A stretch of 64,000 bases of DNA from JAJZVS01 sp963708095 (GTDB lineage Bacteria > Pseudomonadota > Alphaproteobacteria > Acetobacterales > Acetobacteraceae), in NCBI GenBank assembly GCA_963708095.1, contig OY970182.1:3968001-4032000 (forward strand), given 5' to 3'. Positions 26,848-35,542 of this stretch are shown here, one piece after another (the first letter of the stretch is position 1; every line of letters begins with the position of its first letter). The notes under the pieces were generated by a model. That model saw nothing but the letters and a program-made list of their open reading frames with translations. It searched no databases and was not told where the DNA came from. A program made the position numbers and the translations under genes.

Positions 26848-26862
26848 TTGTGCAGCGCACAA
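26848..26862. promoter_or_regulatory. perfect palindrome upstream of proS
   Basis: TTGTGC-AGC-GCACAA is a perfect 6+3+6 inverted repeat about 100 bp before the proS start. It could be a regulator binding site; no cognate regulator is adjacent. A second weaker hairpin, GCTACC with GGTAGC, lies at 26769-26789 just after the terminator. Confidence 0.3.
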
Positions 26863-26963
26863 ATATGTCTCGAACCAGGGGGCGATCCGGGCATTTGGCA
26901 GCGCCGTCGGCTCCCGCTAGGGTCCGGCCTTCCCGCCGCCCCGGACCATGGATCACCCCAAGA

Positions 26964-28283
26964 ATGCGCCTCTCGCACAGCCTGATCCCCACTCTCAAGG
27001 AAATCCCCGCAGAAGCGCAGATCGCCTCCCATCGGCTCATGCTGCGGGCCGGGCTGGTGCGGCAGACCTCGGCCGGGATCTACGCCTGGCTGCCAATCGG
27101 CTACCGCGTGCTGCGCAATATAGAGCGGATCGTGCGCGCCGAGCAGGACGCGATCGGCGCGCAGGAATGCCTGATGCCGACCATCCAGCCGGCCGAGTTG
27201 TGGCGCGAAAGCGGCCGGTACGAGGACTACGGCAAGGAGATGTTGCGCATCCGCGACCGCCACGACCGTGAGCTGCTGTTCGGCCCGACCAATGAGGAGA
27301 TGATCACTGACCTGATGCGCCAGTCGGTGAAAAGCTATCGCGAGCTGCCGCAGATTCTGTACCATATCCAATGGAAATTCCGCGACGAGGTCCGCCCCCG
27401 CTTCGGCGTGATGCGTGGGCGGGAGTTCCTGATGAAGGATGCCTACAGCTTCGATCTTGATTACGCCGGTGCCGAGGTCAGCTACCGGCAGATGATGCTG
27501 GCCTATATGCGGACTTTCCAGCGCCTCGGTCTGCGGGCGATCCCGATGGCGGCCGAATTGGGGCCGATCGGCGGCAACCTCAGCCACGAGTTCATCATCC
27601 TGGCGCCGACCGGCGAGAGCCAGGTCTATTACGACTCGGCGTTCGAGGAGATCGACTACCTCTCGCGCGGCACCGGCGGGTTCGACCACACCAGCGCCAC
27701 CGATCTCGACCGGTTCTTCACCGAGATGACCACCCACTACGCCGCGACCGACGAGAAGCACGACAAGGCCGCGTGGGAAAAGGTGGTGGCCTCGCGCCGG
27801 CGGGAGGGGCGGGGGATCGAGGTCGGGCACATCTTCTACTTCGGCACCAAATATTCCGCCGCCATGGGATTCACCGTCGCCGGCGCGGACGGCAAGCCCG
27901 TCAACCCCGAGATGGGCAGCTACGGCATCGGCGTGAGCCGTCTGGTGGGTGCAGTGATCGAGGCCAGCCACGACGCGGCCGGCATCATCTGGCCCGACAG
28001 CATCGCTCCGTTTCGCGCCGCGATCCTGAACCTGAAGCCGGGCGACGCCGCCTGCGACCGCATCTGCGAGGCGCTGTACGCGAAGCTCGGCTCCGCGGCG
28101 CTGTATGACGACCGCCCCGACCGCGCCGGGGTGAAGTTCGCCGATGCCGACCTGATGGGCCATCCCTGGCAGATCGTGGTCGGCCCGCGCGGCGCCGCGA
28201 GCGGCCAGGTGGAGCTCAAGCGCCGCGCCACCGGCGATCGCATCGAGCTGGCGGCGGACGACGTGCCGGCCCGGATCGGCTGA
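26964..28283 (+). CDS. proS: proline--tRNA ligase, short alphaproteobacterial type
   Basis: This is a class II aminoacyl-tRNA synthetase of 439 residues. The start is set at the ATG before RLSHSLIPTLKEIP; the open frame upstream is unsupported. The class II motifs are visible: GLVRQTSAGIYAWLPIGYRV (motif 1), QWKFRDEVRPRFGVMRGREF (motif 2) and SYGIGVSRLVGAVIE (motif 3), followed by the anticodon-binding domain. It lacks the ~180-residue editing insertion of the enterobacterial type, as usual in alphaproteobacteria. It is followed 10 bp later by the Lol permease. Confidence 0.95.
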   Translation: MRLSHSLIPTLKEIPAEAQIASHRLMLRAGLVRQTSAGIYAWLPIGYRVLRNIERIVRAEQDAIGAQECLMPTIQPAELWRESGRYEDYGKEMLRIRDRHDRELLFGPTNEEMITDLMRQSVKSYRELPQILYHIQWKFRDEVRPRFGVMRGREFLMKDAYSFDLDYAGAEVSYRQMMLAYMRTFQRLGLRAIPMAAELGPIGGNLSHEFIILAPTGESQVYYDSAFEEIDYLSRGTGGFDHTSATDLDRFFTEMTTHYAATDEKHDKAAWEKVVASRRREGRGIEVGHIFYFGTKYSAAMGFTVAGADGKPVNPEMGSYGIGVSRLVGAVIEASHDAAGIIWPDSIAPFRAAILNLKPGDAACDRICEALYAKLGSAALYDDRPDRAGVKFADADLMGHPWQIVVGPRGAASGQVELKRRATGDRIELAADDVPARIG

Positions 28284-28293
28284 GCGGCCCCGC

Positions 28294-29544
28294 ATGTTCA
28301 ACGCTTTCGAGCGCGCGGTCGCCGCCCGCTACCTGCGCGCCCGCCGTGGCGAGCGGTTCATCTCCGTCATTGCCGGCTTCTCGCTGGTCGGCATCGCGCT
28401 TGGCGTCGCGACCCTGATCATCGTCATGAGCGTGATGGGTGGGTTCAAGGTCGATCTGCTGAGCCGCATCCTGGGGTTCAACGGTGACCTCGGCGTCTAT
28501 GGGGCAGCCGGGCCGATCGCCGGCTATCCGGAAATCGCACGCAAGATCGAGACCCTGCCCGGCGTCGTCGCCGCGATCCCGGTTGTCGACGGCCAGGTGC
28601 TGCTGACCAATCCGCGCGGCGCCGCGTCGGGCGGCTACGTGCGCGGCATCGCGCCTGCCGACCTCCGCAAGCTGCATGCGGTGAGCGGCCATATTGTCGC
28701 TGGATCGCTAGCGGGGTTCACCGGTAACGACGCGATCGCGATCGGCGTCGGCATGGCACGAACCTTCGACGTGGGGGTGGGCGGGCGGATCACCCTCGTC
28801 TCGCCGCAGGGTGCGGCGACCCCATTCGGCACGATCCCCCGGGTGCGCGCCTACCGGGTGGTGGCGATCTTCAACGTTGGCGAGAACGACTACGATTCCA
28901 GCTACGCGTTCATGCCGCTCTCGGCCGCCCAGATCTATTTCCAGAAGCCACAGGGGGTGACGCAGATCGCCGTCATGGTGCGCGATCCGGAACGGGTGCG
29001 GGTGACGACGGATGCGATCCGTCGCGCGTTTCCCGACGCGCCGCTGGAGGTGATCGACTGGCAGTCGAGCAACAACAGCTTCTTCACCGCGGTCGCGGTG
29101 GAGCAGAACGTGATGTTCGTGATCCTGACGTTGATCATCCTGGTGGCGGCGTTCAACGTGATCTCGTCGTTGATCATGATGGTGAAGGACAAGACGCGGG
29201 ATATCGCGGTGCTGCGCACCCTGGGGGCGGGGCGCGGAGCGGTCATGCGCATCTTCCTGATGTGCGGGGCGTCGGTCGGCGTGATCGGTACCGCCGTGGG
29301 GACCGCGCTCGGGATCGCGTTCACCTTGAACATCGACCGCATCCAGGACCTGGTGACGCGGATCACCGGGGTCGATGTGTTCAATCCGGAAGTGTACTAT
29401 CTGACCCACTTGCCGGCACGGCTCGATTGGGGCGAGGTGGCGCGGGTGGTGGCGATGGCGTTGGTGCTGGCCTTGCTGGCAACTTTGTACCCGAGTTGGC
29501 GCGCCGCCCGCACCGACCCGGTCGAGGCACTCCGGAGTGAATGA
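28294..29544 (+). CDS. lolE: lipoprotein-releasing ABC transporter permease LolC/E
   Basis: This inner-membrane permease extracts outer-membrane lipoproteins for transfer to LolA. It has 416 residues with the MacB/FtsX topology: one N-terminal helix (FISVIAGFSLVGIALGVATL), a large periplasmic domain of about 220 residues, and three C-terminal helices. The coupling region MVKDKTRDIAVLRTLGAG is clear. Alphaproteobacteria have a single LolC/E-type permease acting as a homodimer, so C or E cannot be told apart. It overlaps lolD by 8 bp. Confidence 0.93.
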   Translation: MFNAFERAVAARYLRARRGERFISVIAGFSLVGIALGVATLIIVMSVMGGFKVDLLSRILGFNGDLGVYGAAGPIAGYPEIARKIETLPGVVAAIPVVDGQVLLTNPRGAASGGYVRGIAPADLRKLHAVSGHIVAGSLAGFTGNDAIAIGVGMARTFDVGVGGRITLVSPQGAATPFGTIPRVRAYRVVAIFNVGENDYDSSYAFMPLSAAQIYFQKPQGVTQIAVMVRDPERVRVTTDAIRRAFPDAPLEVIDWQSSNNSFFTAVAVEQNVMFVILTLIILVAAFNVISSLIMMVKDKTRDIAVLRTLGAGRGAVMRIFLMCGASVGVIGTAVGTALGIAFTLNIDRIQDLVTRITGVDVFNPEVYYLTHLPARLDWGEVARVVAMALVLALLATLYPSWRAARTDPVEALRSE

Positions 29545-30214
29545 GCCGCTCGTGCTCCGCGGCGTGCAGCGGACCTACCGCACCGGCGCCGGCGCGCTGC
29601 CGGTGCTGCGCGGCGTCGACCTGACCCTGGCGGCCGGCGAGATTGTGGCGCTGGTTGCGCCCTCGGGCGCCGGCAAATCCACCTTGCTGCATCTGGCGGG
29701 GCTGCTGGAAAAGCCCGACGGCGGCGCAGTGATCGTGGACGGGCGCGATGCCGGCGCGCTGTCGGACGCCGAGCGTACCACGATCCGCCGCGACACGATC
29801 GGCTTCGTCTACCAGTTCCACCATTTGCTGGCGGAGTTCTCGGCGTTGGAGAACGTCATGCTGCCGCAGATGATCGCGGGCGTGGCGAAGCGCGCCGCCG
29901 CCGCGCGGGCGCGGGAGCTGCTGGGAGCCTTCGGCCTGTCGGCCCGGCTCGCGCATCTGCCCGGCAAGCTTTCGGGCGGCGAGCAGCAGCGCGTGGCGAT
30001 CGCCCGCGCGCTCGCCAACCGTCCGCGCGTGCTGCTGGCCGACGAGCCGACCGGCAATCTGGACGTCGGCACCGCAGGGGTGGTGTTCGAGCAACTCCTG
30101 GCCATGGTTCGCGACCAGGGCGTGGCGGCACTGATCGCGACGCATAACCCCGAACTGGCGGCGCGGATGGACCGGCGGGTGACGCTGCACGACGGCATGG
30201 TAGCGGCCGACTGA
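29537..30214 (+). CDS. lolD: lipoprotein-releasing ABC transporter ATPase LolD
   Basis: This 225-residue ATP-binding subunit energises the Lol permease. It shows Walker A APSGAGKSTLLHL near residue 45, the signature KLSGGEQQRVAIARAL, Walker B VLLADEPTGNLD and the switch His in LIATHNPEL. Overlap with the permease gene indicates one transcription unit. In many relatives dnaE follows; here galE does. Confidence 0.95.
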   Translation: MNEPLVLRGVQRTYRTGAGALPVLRGVDLTLAAGEIVALVAPSGAGKSTLLHLAGLLEKPDGGAVIVDGRDAGALSDAERTTIRRDTIGFVYQFHHLLAEFSALENVMLPQMIAGVAKRAAAARARELLGAFGLSARLAHLPGKLSGGEQQRVAIARALANRPRVLLADEPTGNLDVGTAGVVFEQLLAMVRDQGVAALIATHNPELAARMDRRVTLHDGMVAAD

Positions 30215-30221
30215 CCGGGCG

Positions 30222-30245
30222 CCGGCAGCGAGCGCTTGCTGCCGG
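30222..30245 (+). terminator. stem-loop between lolD and galE
   Basis: A perfect 8-bp stem CCGGCAGC / GCTGCCGG with an 8-base loop begins 8 bp after the lolD stop. No T tract follows, so it is at best a weak or Rho-assisted terminator. Confidence 0.35.
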
Positions 30246-30306
30246 GAAGGCTTCACAACTGCGTTGGCGGCTGTCGCGCCGGTGGCTGCTGCGCTAGGGT
30301 CGGGCC

Positions 30307-31296
30307 ATGCCTCAGCGATATCTCGTTACCGGCGGCGCCGGATATGTCGGCAGCCATCTCGTGCTCGCGCTCGCCGCGCGCGGCGATGCGGTCACAGTGA
30401 TCGACAACCTCCGCCAGGGACATCGCGCCGCCATCCCCGACGGCGTGCGCCTGGTCGAGGCCGACCTCGCCGATGCCGCGGCGGTGGACGCCGTGCTGGC
30501 CGACGGCCCGTGGCACGCGGTGTTCCATTTCGCGGCGCTGTCGCTGGTGGGCGAGAGCATGCGCGAACCGTTCCGCTATCTGCTGGAGAACGCGGGCAAC
30601 GGGATCCGCCTGATCGACGCCTGCGTCCGGCACCATGTCCCCCGCTTCGTGCTGTCCTCCACCGCTAATTTGTTCGGGGCACCCGAAACGATCCCGATCG
30701 CCGAAGATGCCGCGATCGATCCCGGCTCTCCCTACGGCGAAAGTAAGCGGATGATCGAGCGGGCCCTGGTCTGGGCCGACCGGGTGTATGGGTTGCGCAG
30801 CGCCTGCCTGCGCTATTTCAACGCCGCCGGCGCCGATCCGGACGGACGGCTCGGCGAGGACCACGACCCGGAGACGCACCTCATCCCGCTCGCGATCGAT
30901 GCCGCCCTCGGCAGGCGGTCGGAGTTGCAGGTCTTCGGCACCGACTACCCGACACCGGATGGCACCTGCATCCGCGACTACATCCACGTCTCCGACCTCG
31001 CAGAGGCGCATCTCGCGGTGCTGGGTCGGCTCGACCACGCAAGCGTGACCTACAACCTGGGCAACGGCCAGGGCGCCTCGGTGCACGACGTGATCCGGGC
31101 GGTGCACGAAGTCACCGGCCGTCCGGTGCCGCACCGGATCGCGCCGCGCCGGCCGGGCGATCCGCCGGTGCTGGTTGCCTCCTCCGCGCGGCTGCGCCGG
31201 GAGACCGGGTGGGCCCCGCGTTTCCCAGAGCTGCGCGAGATCGTGCGCACGGCGGCGGCCTGGCGGGAGGCGCATCCCGCCGGCTACGGCGACTGA
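30307..31296 (+). CDS. galE: UDP-glucose 4-epimerase
   Basis: This extended SDR-family enzyme interconverts UDP-glucose and UDP-galactose for envelope polysaccharide. It has 329 residues, a normal length. The NAD-binding TGGAGYVGSHLVLAL lies at residues 8-22 and DNLRQGHRAAIPDG follows. Catalytic Ser/Tyr/Lys are in LSSTANLFG and SPYGESKRMIE. The C-terminal substrate domain has CLRYFNAAGADPDGRLGEDH and DGTCIRDYIHVSDLAEAH. The common AVYG is replaced by ANLFG next to the catalytic Ser. It is probably a separate transcription unit after lolD. Confidence 0.92.
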   Translation: MPQRYLVTGGAGYVGSHLVLALAARGDAVTVIDNLRQGHRAAIPDGVRLVEADLADAAAVDAVLADGPWHAVFHFAALSLVGESMREPFRYLLENAGNGIRLIDACVRHHVPRFVLSSTANLFGAPETIPIAEDAAIDPGSPYGESKRMIERALVWADRVYGLRSACLRYFNAAGADPDGRLGEDHDPETHLIPLAIDAALGRRSELQVFGTDYPTPDGTCIRDYIHVSDLAEAHLAVLGRLDHASVTYNLGNGQGASVHDVIRAVHEVTGRPVPHRIAPRRPGDPPVLVASSARLRRETGWAPRFPELREIVRTAAAWREAHPAGYGD

Positions 31297-31361
31297 TCCA
31301 CCCAGCTTGCCGGGTCCTCCGCGCCGCCGTAGTGAAAGGCGAACGCAGGAGGAGCCAGGCG

Positions 31362-32195
31362 ATGAAATTGATGAGCTTCCGCCGTCCCGACGGCAGCAGG
31401 AGCTGGGGCGTGGTCAAGCCCGACAGCGTGGTCGATCTCGGCCATCTCGCCCCCAGCCTGAAGCATGCGCTGTGGGCGACCACCTCTCTTGCGGAGGAGG
31501 CGGTGCGCCACTCCGATTTTGGGCTGGACGAGGTGCATTTCCTGCCGCCGATCCCCGATCCTGACAAGATCATCTGCGTCGGGCTGAACTACGTGACGCA
31601 TATCAAGGAAGGCGGCCGCGAGCCACCGCCGAAGCCGATCATCTTCGCGCGCTTCGCCAACAGCCAGGTCGGCCACGGCGAGGCGCTGATCCGCCCCACT
31701 GTCTCGGAGACCTATGATTTCGAGGGCGAGCTCGCGGTGGTGATCGGGCGGCGCTGCCGGCATGTGAAGAAGGAGGATGTCGCGTCGGTCATCGCCGGCT
31801 ACTCCTGCTACAACGAAGGCTCGGTGCGGGAATGGCAGCGCCATTCGGCGCAGTTCACGCCGGGAAAGAACTTCTTCCACTCCGGTTCGTTCGGCCCCTG
31901 GCTGGCGACGCCGGAGGAGGTGGGCGACATCACCGAGGCGCATCTGATCACCCGCCTCAACGGCCAGGAAGTGCAGCACGCCACGATCGATGATCTCTGC
32001 TTCGATATCCCGACCCTGATCGAATACGTATCGACCTTCACCCAGCTGGAAGCCGGGGACGTGATCGTGACCGGCACCACCGGCGGGGTCGGCGCCTACC
32101 GCAAGCCGCCCCTGTGGATGAAGCCGGGCGACACGGTGGAGGTCGAGATCACCGGCGTCGGCCTGCTGCGCAACAAGGTTGTGGCAGAGGGCTGA
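31362..32195 (+). CDS. fumarylacetoacetate hydrolase (FAH) family protein
   Basis: This is a 277-residue enzyme of the FAH superfamily, which hydrolyses or decarboxylates 2,4-diketo-type acids. The start at 31362 follows AGGAGGAGCC. Family motifs are DKIICVGLNYVTHIKE, the metal-binding DFEGELAVVIG and KNFFHSGSFGPWLAT. The third metal-ligand position, normally an Asp in a YxND motif, reads YNEGSVREW, a conservative Asp-to-Glu change. It is the first gene of a five-gene operon (its stop overlaps the ligase start as TGATG). The substrate is unknown. Confidence 0.87.
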   Translation: MKLMSFRRPDGSRSWGVVKPDSVVDLGHLAPSLKHALWATTSLAEEAVRHSDFGLDEVHFLPPIPDPDKIICVGLNYVTHIKEGGREPPPKPIIFARFANSQVGHGEALIRPTVSETYDFEGELAVVIGRRCRHVKKEDVASVIAGYSCYNEGSVREWQRHSAQFTPGKNFFHSGSFGPWLATPEEVGDITEAHLITRLNGQEVQHATIDDLCFDIPTLIEYVSTFTQLEAGDVIVTGTTGGVGAYRKPPLWMKPGDTVEVEITGVGLLRNKVVAEG

Positions 32196-33721
32196 TGCGC
32201 GACGAAATACCCTGGGGGACCGACCTCGCCGCCACGGTGGCCGAGTTCGGCGACGTCGAGGCGGTGCACGACGGGGCGCGGGCGATCGGTCTCGCCGCCC
32301 TGGCCGGCCGGTCTGCGCGCCTCGCGCTGATGCTGCGGGAGGCCGGTGTCACGCCCGGCACCTGCGTCGGGCTCAGCCTGCCGAACGGGATTCCCGCCGT
32401 CTGGGCCACCAACGCCTTGCGGCTCGCCGGCGCGGCCGAGGTGGGGCTGAACGCGGGGCTGACGGAGGCGGAACGGCGCTACTGCCTCAATCTTTCCGGC
32501 ACCAGGCTGGTGGTGACCTCGGCGGAGCAGGCGGGGGCGTTCCGCGATCTCGGCTGCGCGGTCATCGCGATCGACGAGGTGGCGGACGCTCCGGCCGACC
32601 CGGGTGATCTGCCGCCGGTGCCGGGCGAGGCATGGGCGAAAATCGGCTTTACCTCCGGCACCACCGGGCGGCCGAAGGCGATCGTGACGACCCATGCGGC
32701 CCGCTGGCTCGCGAACGTGCTGCAACGGGCGCATCTCGGCGTGATGCCGGGGCCGGGGAGCCGGGTGCTGCTGATGACGCCGTTCATCCACGGCGCTGGA
32801 CTCATTACCCATGCGTTCCATGACCGCGGCGCGGGGATCGTCCTGCTGCGCGGGGTCGATCTGTCGGTCGCGCTGCCGCTGCTGCGCGCCGGTACAGTCG
32901 ATCATGTGTTCGCGCCGCCGACCGTGCTGGCGAAGCTTGCCGGCGCGCTCGAGGGCGAAAAGATCGGCGGCATCCGCACCATCTTCTGCGGCACCGCGCC
33001 GCTGCTGCCGGCGCTGTATGCGAAGGCGCGCGCGATCTTCGGCCCGGTGGTGCGCGTCACTTACGGCAAGTCGGAGATCGTGAACCCGATCACCGTACTG
33101 CCCCCCGTCGCCACCGACGCCTACTATGCCGAGCCGGCCGGGGAGGGCGTCTGCGTCGGCTGGCCCGGCAGCGGGGTCGAGATCGAGATTCGCGACGAGA
33201 CCGGTGCCGCGCTGGGACGCGAGCAGGTGGGCGAGGTGCACCTGCGTGGGCGGCACATGTCCTGCGGCCATATCGATGCCGACGGCTTCCAGCCACTGCC
33301 GGACGACGGATTCCACGCCACCGGCGATCTCGGCCGGACCGATGTGCGCGGGCGGCTGCACCTGGTGGGCCGGCTCGCCGACGTCGTGAAATCCGGCGGC
33401 TACAAAATCCACCCCGACGAGATCGAACGCGAGCTTGCCGGCACCGCGGGCACGGCGGCAGTGTCTATCGTGTCCCTGCCTTCGGAGTATTGGGGCGAGA
33501 TCATCGTCGCGGTGGCGGAGACCGGGGATGCCGCCTGGCCCGACCGCGCCCCTGCCGCACTCGCCGGGCTGGCGCGTTACAAGCACCCGCGGGCGTTCCT
33601 GATGCTGGCGGAACTGCCGCGCAACCCGCAAGGCAAGATCATGCGTCGGCTGATCCGCGAGACGCTGCTGGAACGCTATCGCATCGTCGACGGATCGCAC
33701 CCGAAGCTGGAACCGCGCTGA
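32195..33721 (+). CDS. class I adenylate-forming acyl-CoA ligase
   Basis: This ANL-superfamily enzyme should activate a carboxylic acid to its CoA thioester through an acyl-AMP. It has 508 residues from the ATG overlapping the previous stop. It shows the AMP-binding P-loop FTSGTTGRPKAIVTTH near residue 150, the A5-like YGKSEIVNP (the usual YGxTE is changed to YGKSE), DLGRTD, the hinge LVGRLADVVKSGGYKIHPDE and the catalytic Lys in RNPQGKIMRR. The acid is unknown. The operon suggests it feeds the enoyl-CoA hydratase and lyase that follow. Confidence 0.9.
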   Translation: MRDEIPWGTDLAATVAEFGDVEAVHDGARAIGLAALAGRSARLALMLREAGVTPGTCVGLSLPNGIPAVWATNALRLAGAAEVGLNAGLTEAERRYCLNLSGTRLVVTSAEQAGAFRDLGCAVIAIDEVADAPADPGDLPPVPGEAWAKIGFTSGTTGRPKAIVTTHAARWLANVLQRAHLGVMPGPGSRVLLMTPFIHGAGLITHAFHDRGAGIVLLRGVDLSVALPLLRAGTVDHVFAPPTVLAKLAGALEGEKIGGIRTIFCGTAPLLPALYAKARAIFGPVVRVTYGKSEIVNPITVLPPVATDAYYAEPAGEGVCVGWPGSGVEIEIRDETGAALGREQVGEVHLRGRHMSCGHIDADGFQPLPDDGFHATGDLGRTDVRGRLHLVGRLADVVKSGGYKIHPDEIERELAGTAGTAAVSIVSLPSEYWGEIIVAVAETGDAAWPDRAPAALAGLARYKHPRAFLMLAELPRNPQGKIMRRLIRETLLERYRIVDGSHPKLEPR

Positions 33722-34516
33722 ATGGACAAGACCTACGAAACCCTGCTGGTCGAAACGCCGCGTCCGCACCTGCTGCTGGTCACGTTGAACCGTCCGGAGG
33801 TGGGGAACGCGAAGAACACGCAGATGGGGCTCGATGCGCTGGACCTCTGGACCCGGCTGATCGACCATCCCGGCGACGTGCGCTGCGTGGTGCTGACCGG
33901 GGCAGGGGAGCGCATCTTCTGCGCCGGCGGCGACCTGAAGCAGCGCAAGGGCATGACGCAGGCGGAATGGCAGCACCAGCACGAGATTTTCGAGCGCGGG
34001 CGCGACGCGCTGCTGGAACTGCCGATGCCGGTGATCGCCGCGGTGAACGGCCACGCCTACGCGGGCGGTCTGGAGACCGTGCTGGTCTGCGACTTCGCCT
34101 ACGCCGTGCGCGGCGCCCACTTCGCGCTGACGGAAGTGACGATCGGCATCATGCCTGGCGGCGGTGGCACCCAGACCCTGGCGCGGGTGGTGGGGGAGCG
34201 GCGGGCGAAGGAGATCATCCTCACCGGACGCCCGTTCACCGCCGAACAGGCGCTGGAATGGGGGGTGGTGAACCATGTCTCCGAGCCGGGGACTTTGATG
34301 GAGGACGTGTTCGCGACCGCGCAAGCGATCTGCGACAACGCGCCGTTGTCGGTACGGCAGGCGAAGAAGTCGATCCACAACGGCCTGCAGATGGACCTCA
34401 AGCGTGGCCTTATGTTCGAGATCGAGGCGTACAACCGGCTGGTCGATACCGAAGACCGGCGGGAAGGCGTGCTGGCGTTCAACGAGAAGCGCAAGCCCCG
34501 GTTCAAGGGTCGGTAG
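33722..34516 (+). CDS. enoyl-CoA hydratase/isomerase family protein
   Basis: This crotonase-fold enzyme (264 residues) starts directly after the ligase stop. The oxyanion hole motif is CAGGDLKQRKG. Both catalytic glutamates of true hydratases are present, in AGGLETVLVCD and LTEVTIGIMPGGGGTQTLAR. It should add water to a 2-enoyl-CoA. With the neighbouring lyase-like gene, a 3-methylglutaconyl-CoA-hydratase-like role is possible but unproven. Confidence 0.92.
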   Translation: MDKTYETLLVETPRPHLLLVTLNRPEVGNAKNTQMGLDALDLWTRLIDHPGDVRCVVLTGAGERIFCAGGDLKQRKGMTQAEWQHQHEIFERGRDALLELPMPVIAAVNGHAYAGGLETVLVCDFAYAVRGAHFALTEVTIGIMPGGGGTQTLARVVGERRAKEIILTGRPFTAEQALEWGVVNHVSEPGTLMEDVFATAQAICDNAPLSVRQAKKSIHNGLQMDLKRGLMFEIEAYNRLVDTEDRREGVLAFNEKRKPRFKGR

Positions 34517-34530
34517 AAGGAACAGCGACG

Positions 34531-35487
34531 ATGTCCGATATCCCAACCCACGTGCAGATCAACGAGGAAGGCCCGCGCGAGGGCTTCCAATTCGAGAAAG
34601 GTGCCATCTCCACCGCGCGCAAGATCGCACTGATCGATGCGCTGAGCGAGACCGGGATCAACCACATCCAGGTCGCCTCCTTCGTCAACCCGAACCGGGT
34701 GCCCGGCTGGGCCGACGCCGATCAGGTGGTGGCGGGGTTCAAGCGCAAGCCCGGTATCGAGTACACCGCACTATGGCTGAACGTGAAGGGCCTGCAGCGG
34801 GCGATGGCCAGCCGGCGGCTCGACATCAAGGGTTCGTTCTCACTGACCGCGTCACCCACGTTCCTCATGCGCAACCAGCAGCGCAGCATGGAAGACAATG
34901 TCCGCGTGGCGCACGAGACGATCCGGATGTATAAGGAGAATGACATCCCGCTGGAGCGTGCCGGGATCATGGCCGCGTTCGGCTGCAATTTCGAAGGCGA
35001 GATCCCGCACCAGCGCGTGCTCGACCTGATCCAGACGTTGCTTGACGTCGGCGCCGAGCACGGGGTCGCACCGAAGGTCTTCTCCCTGGCCGATACGATG
35101 GCCTGGGCCACGCCGAAATCGGTCCGCGAACTGGTCGGCAAGGTGCGCAACCGGTATCCTGATCTCACGTTGTCGCTCCATTTGCACGACACCCGCGGCA
35201 TGGGCATCGCCAATGCCTATGCGGGGCTGGAGATGGGGGTGGCGATCTACGATTCCACGGTGGGCGGCCTCGGTGGCTGCCCGTTCGCCGCGCACAAAGG
35301 TGCTGCGGGCAATGTCTGCACGGAAGACCTCGTGTTCATGCTCGACGAGATGGGCATCGAGACCGGCATCGACCTCGACAGGCTGATCGAGGTGGCGCAA
35401 CTGGCTGAGGACATCGTCGGCCATCCGCTGCCCGGGTCGGTCAAGGTGGGAGGCAGCCTGAAAAGCTTGCGCGCGAAGCTGCACTGA
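34531..35487 (+). CDS. HMG-CoA lyase-like (HMGL) family protein
   Basis: This 318-residue TIM-barrel lyase belongs to the DRE-TIM/HMGL-like metalloenzymes that cleave 3-hydroxy-3-methylglutaryl-CoA or similar. It has the metal-binding His pair in LHLHDTRGMGIANAYAGLEM and the active-site Cys loop GGLGGCPFAAHKGAAGN. The N-terminal motif, GPRDGLQ in standard lyases, is GPREGFQ here (Glu17 replaces the metal-binding Asp), and the Cys loop is two residues longer. The actual substrate may therefore be a different 3-hydroxyacyl-CoA. It lies 14 bp after the hydratase gene. Confidence 0.85.
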   Translation: MSDIPTHVQINEEGPREGFQFEKGAISTARKIALIDALSETGINHIQVASFVNPNRVPGWADADQVVAGFKRKPGIEYTALWLNVKGLQRAMASRRLDIKGSFSLTASPTFLMRNQQRSMEDNVRVAHETIRMYKENDIPLERAGIMAAFGCNFEGEIPHQRVLDLIQTLLDVGAEHGVAPKVFSLADTMAWATPKSVRELVGKVRNRYPDLTLSLHLHDTRGMGIANAYAGLEMGVAIYDSTVGGLGGCPFAAHKGAAGNVCTEDLVFMLDEMGIETGIDLDRLIEVAQLAEDIVGHPLPGSVKVGGSLKSLRAKLH

Positions 35488-35542
35488 CGTCTCGCCTGCG
35501 CCATAAACAGGCCAGCGAAATCGAAGACCTGCGGAGGAAACC

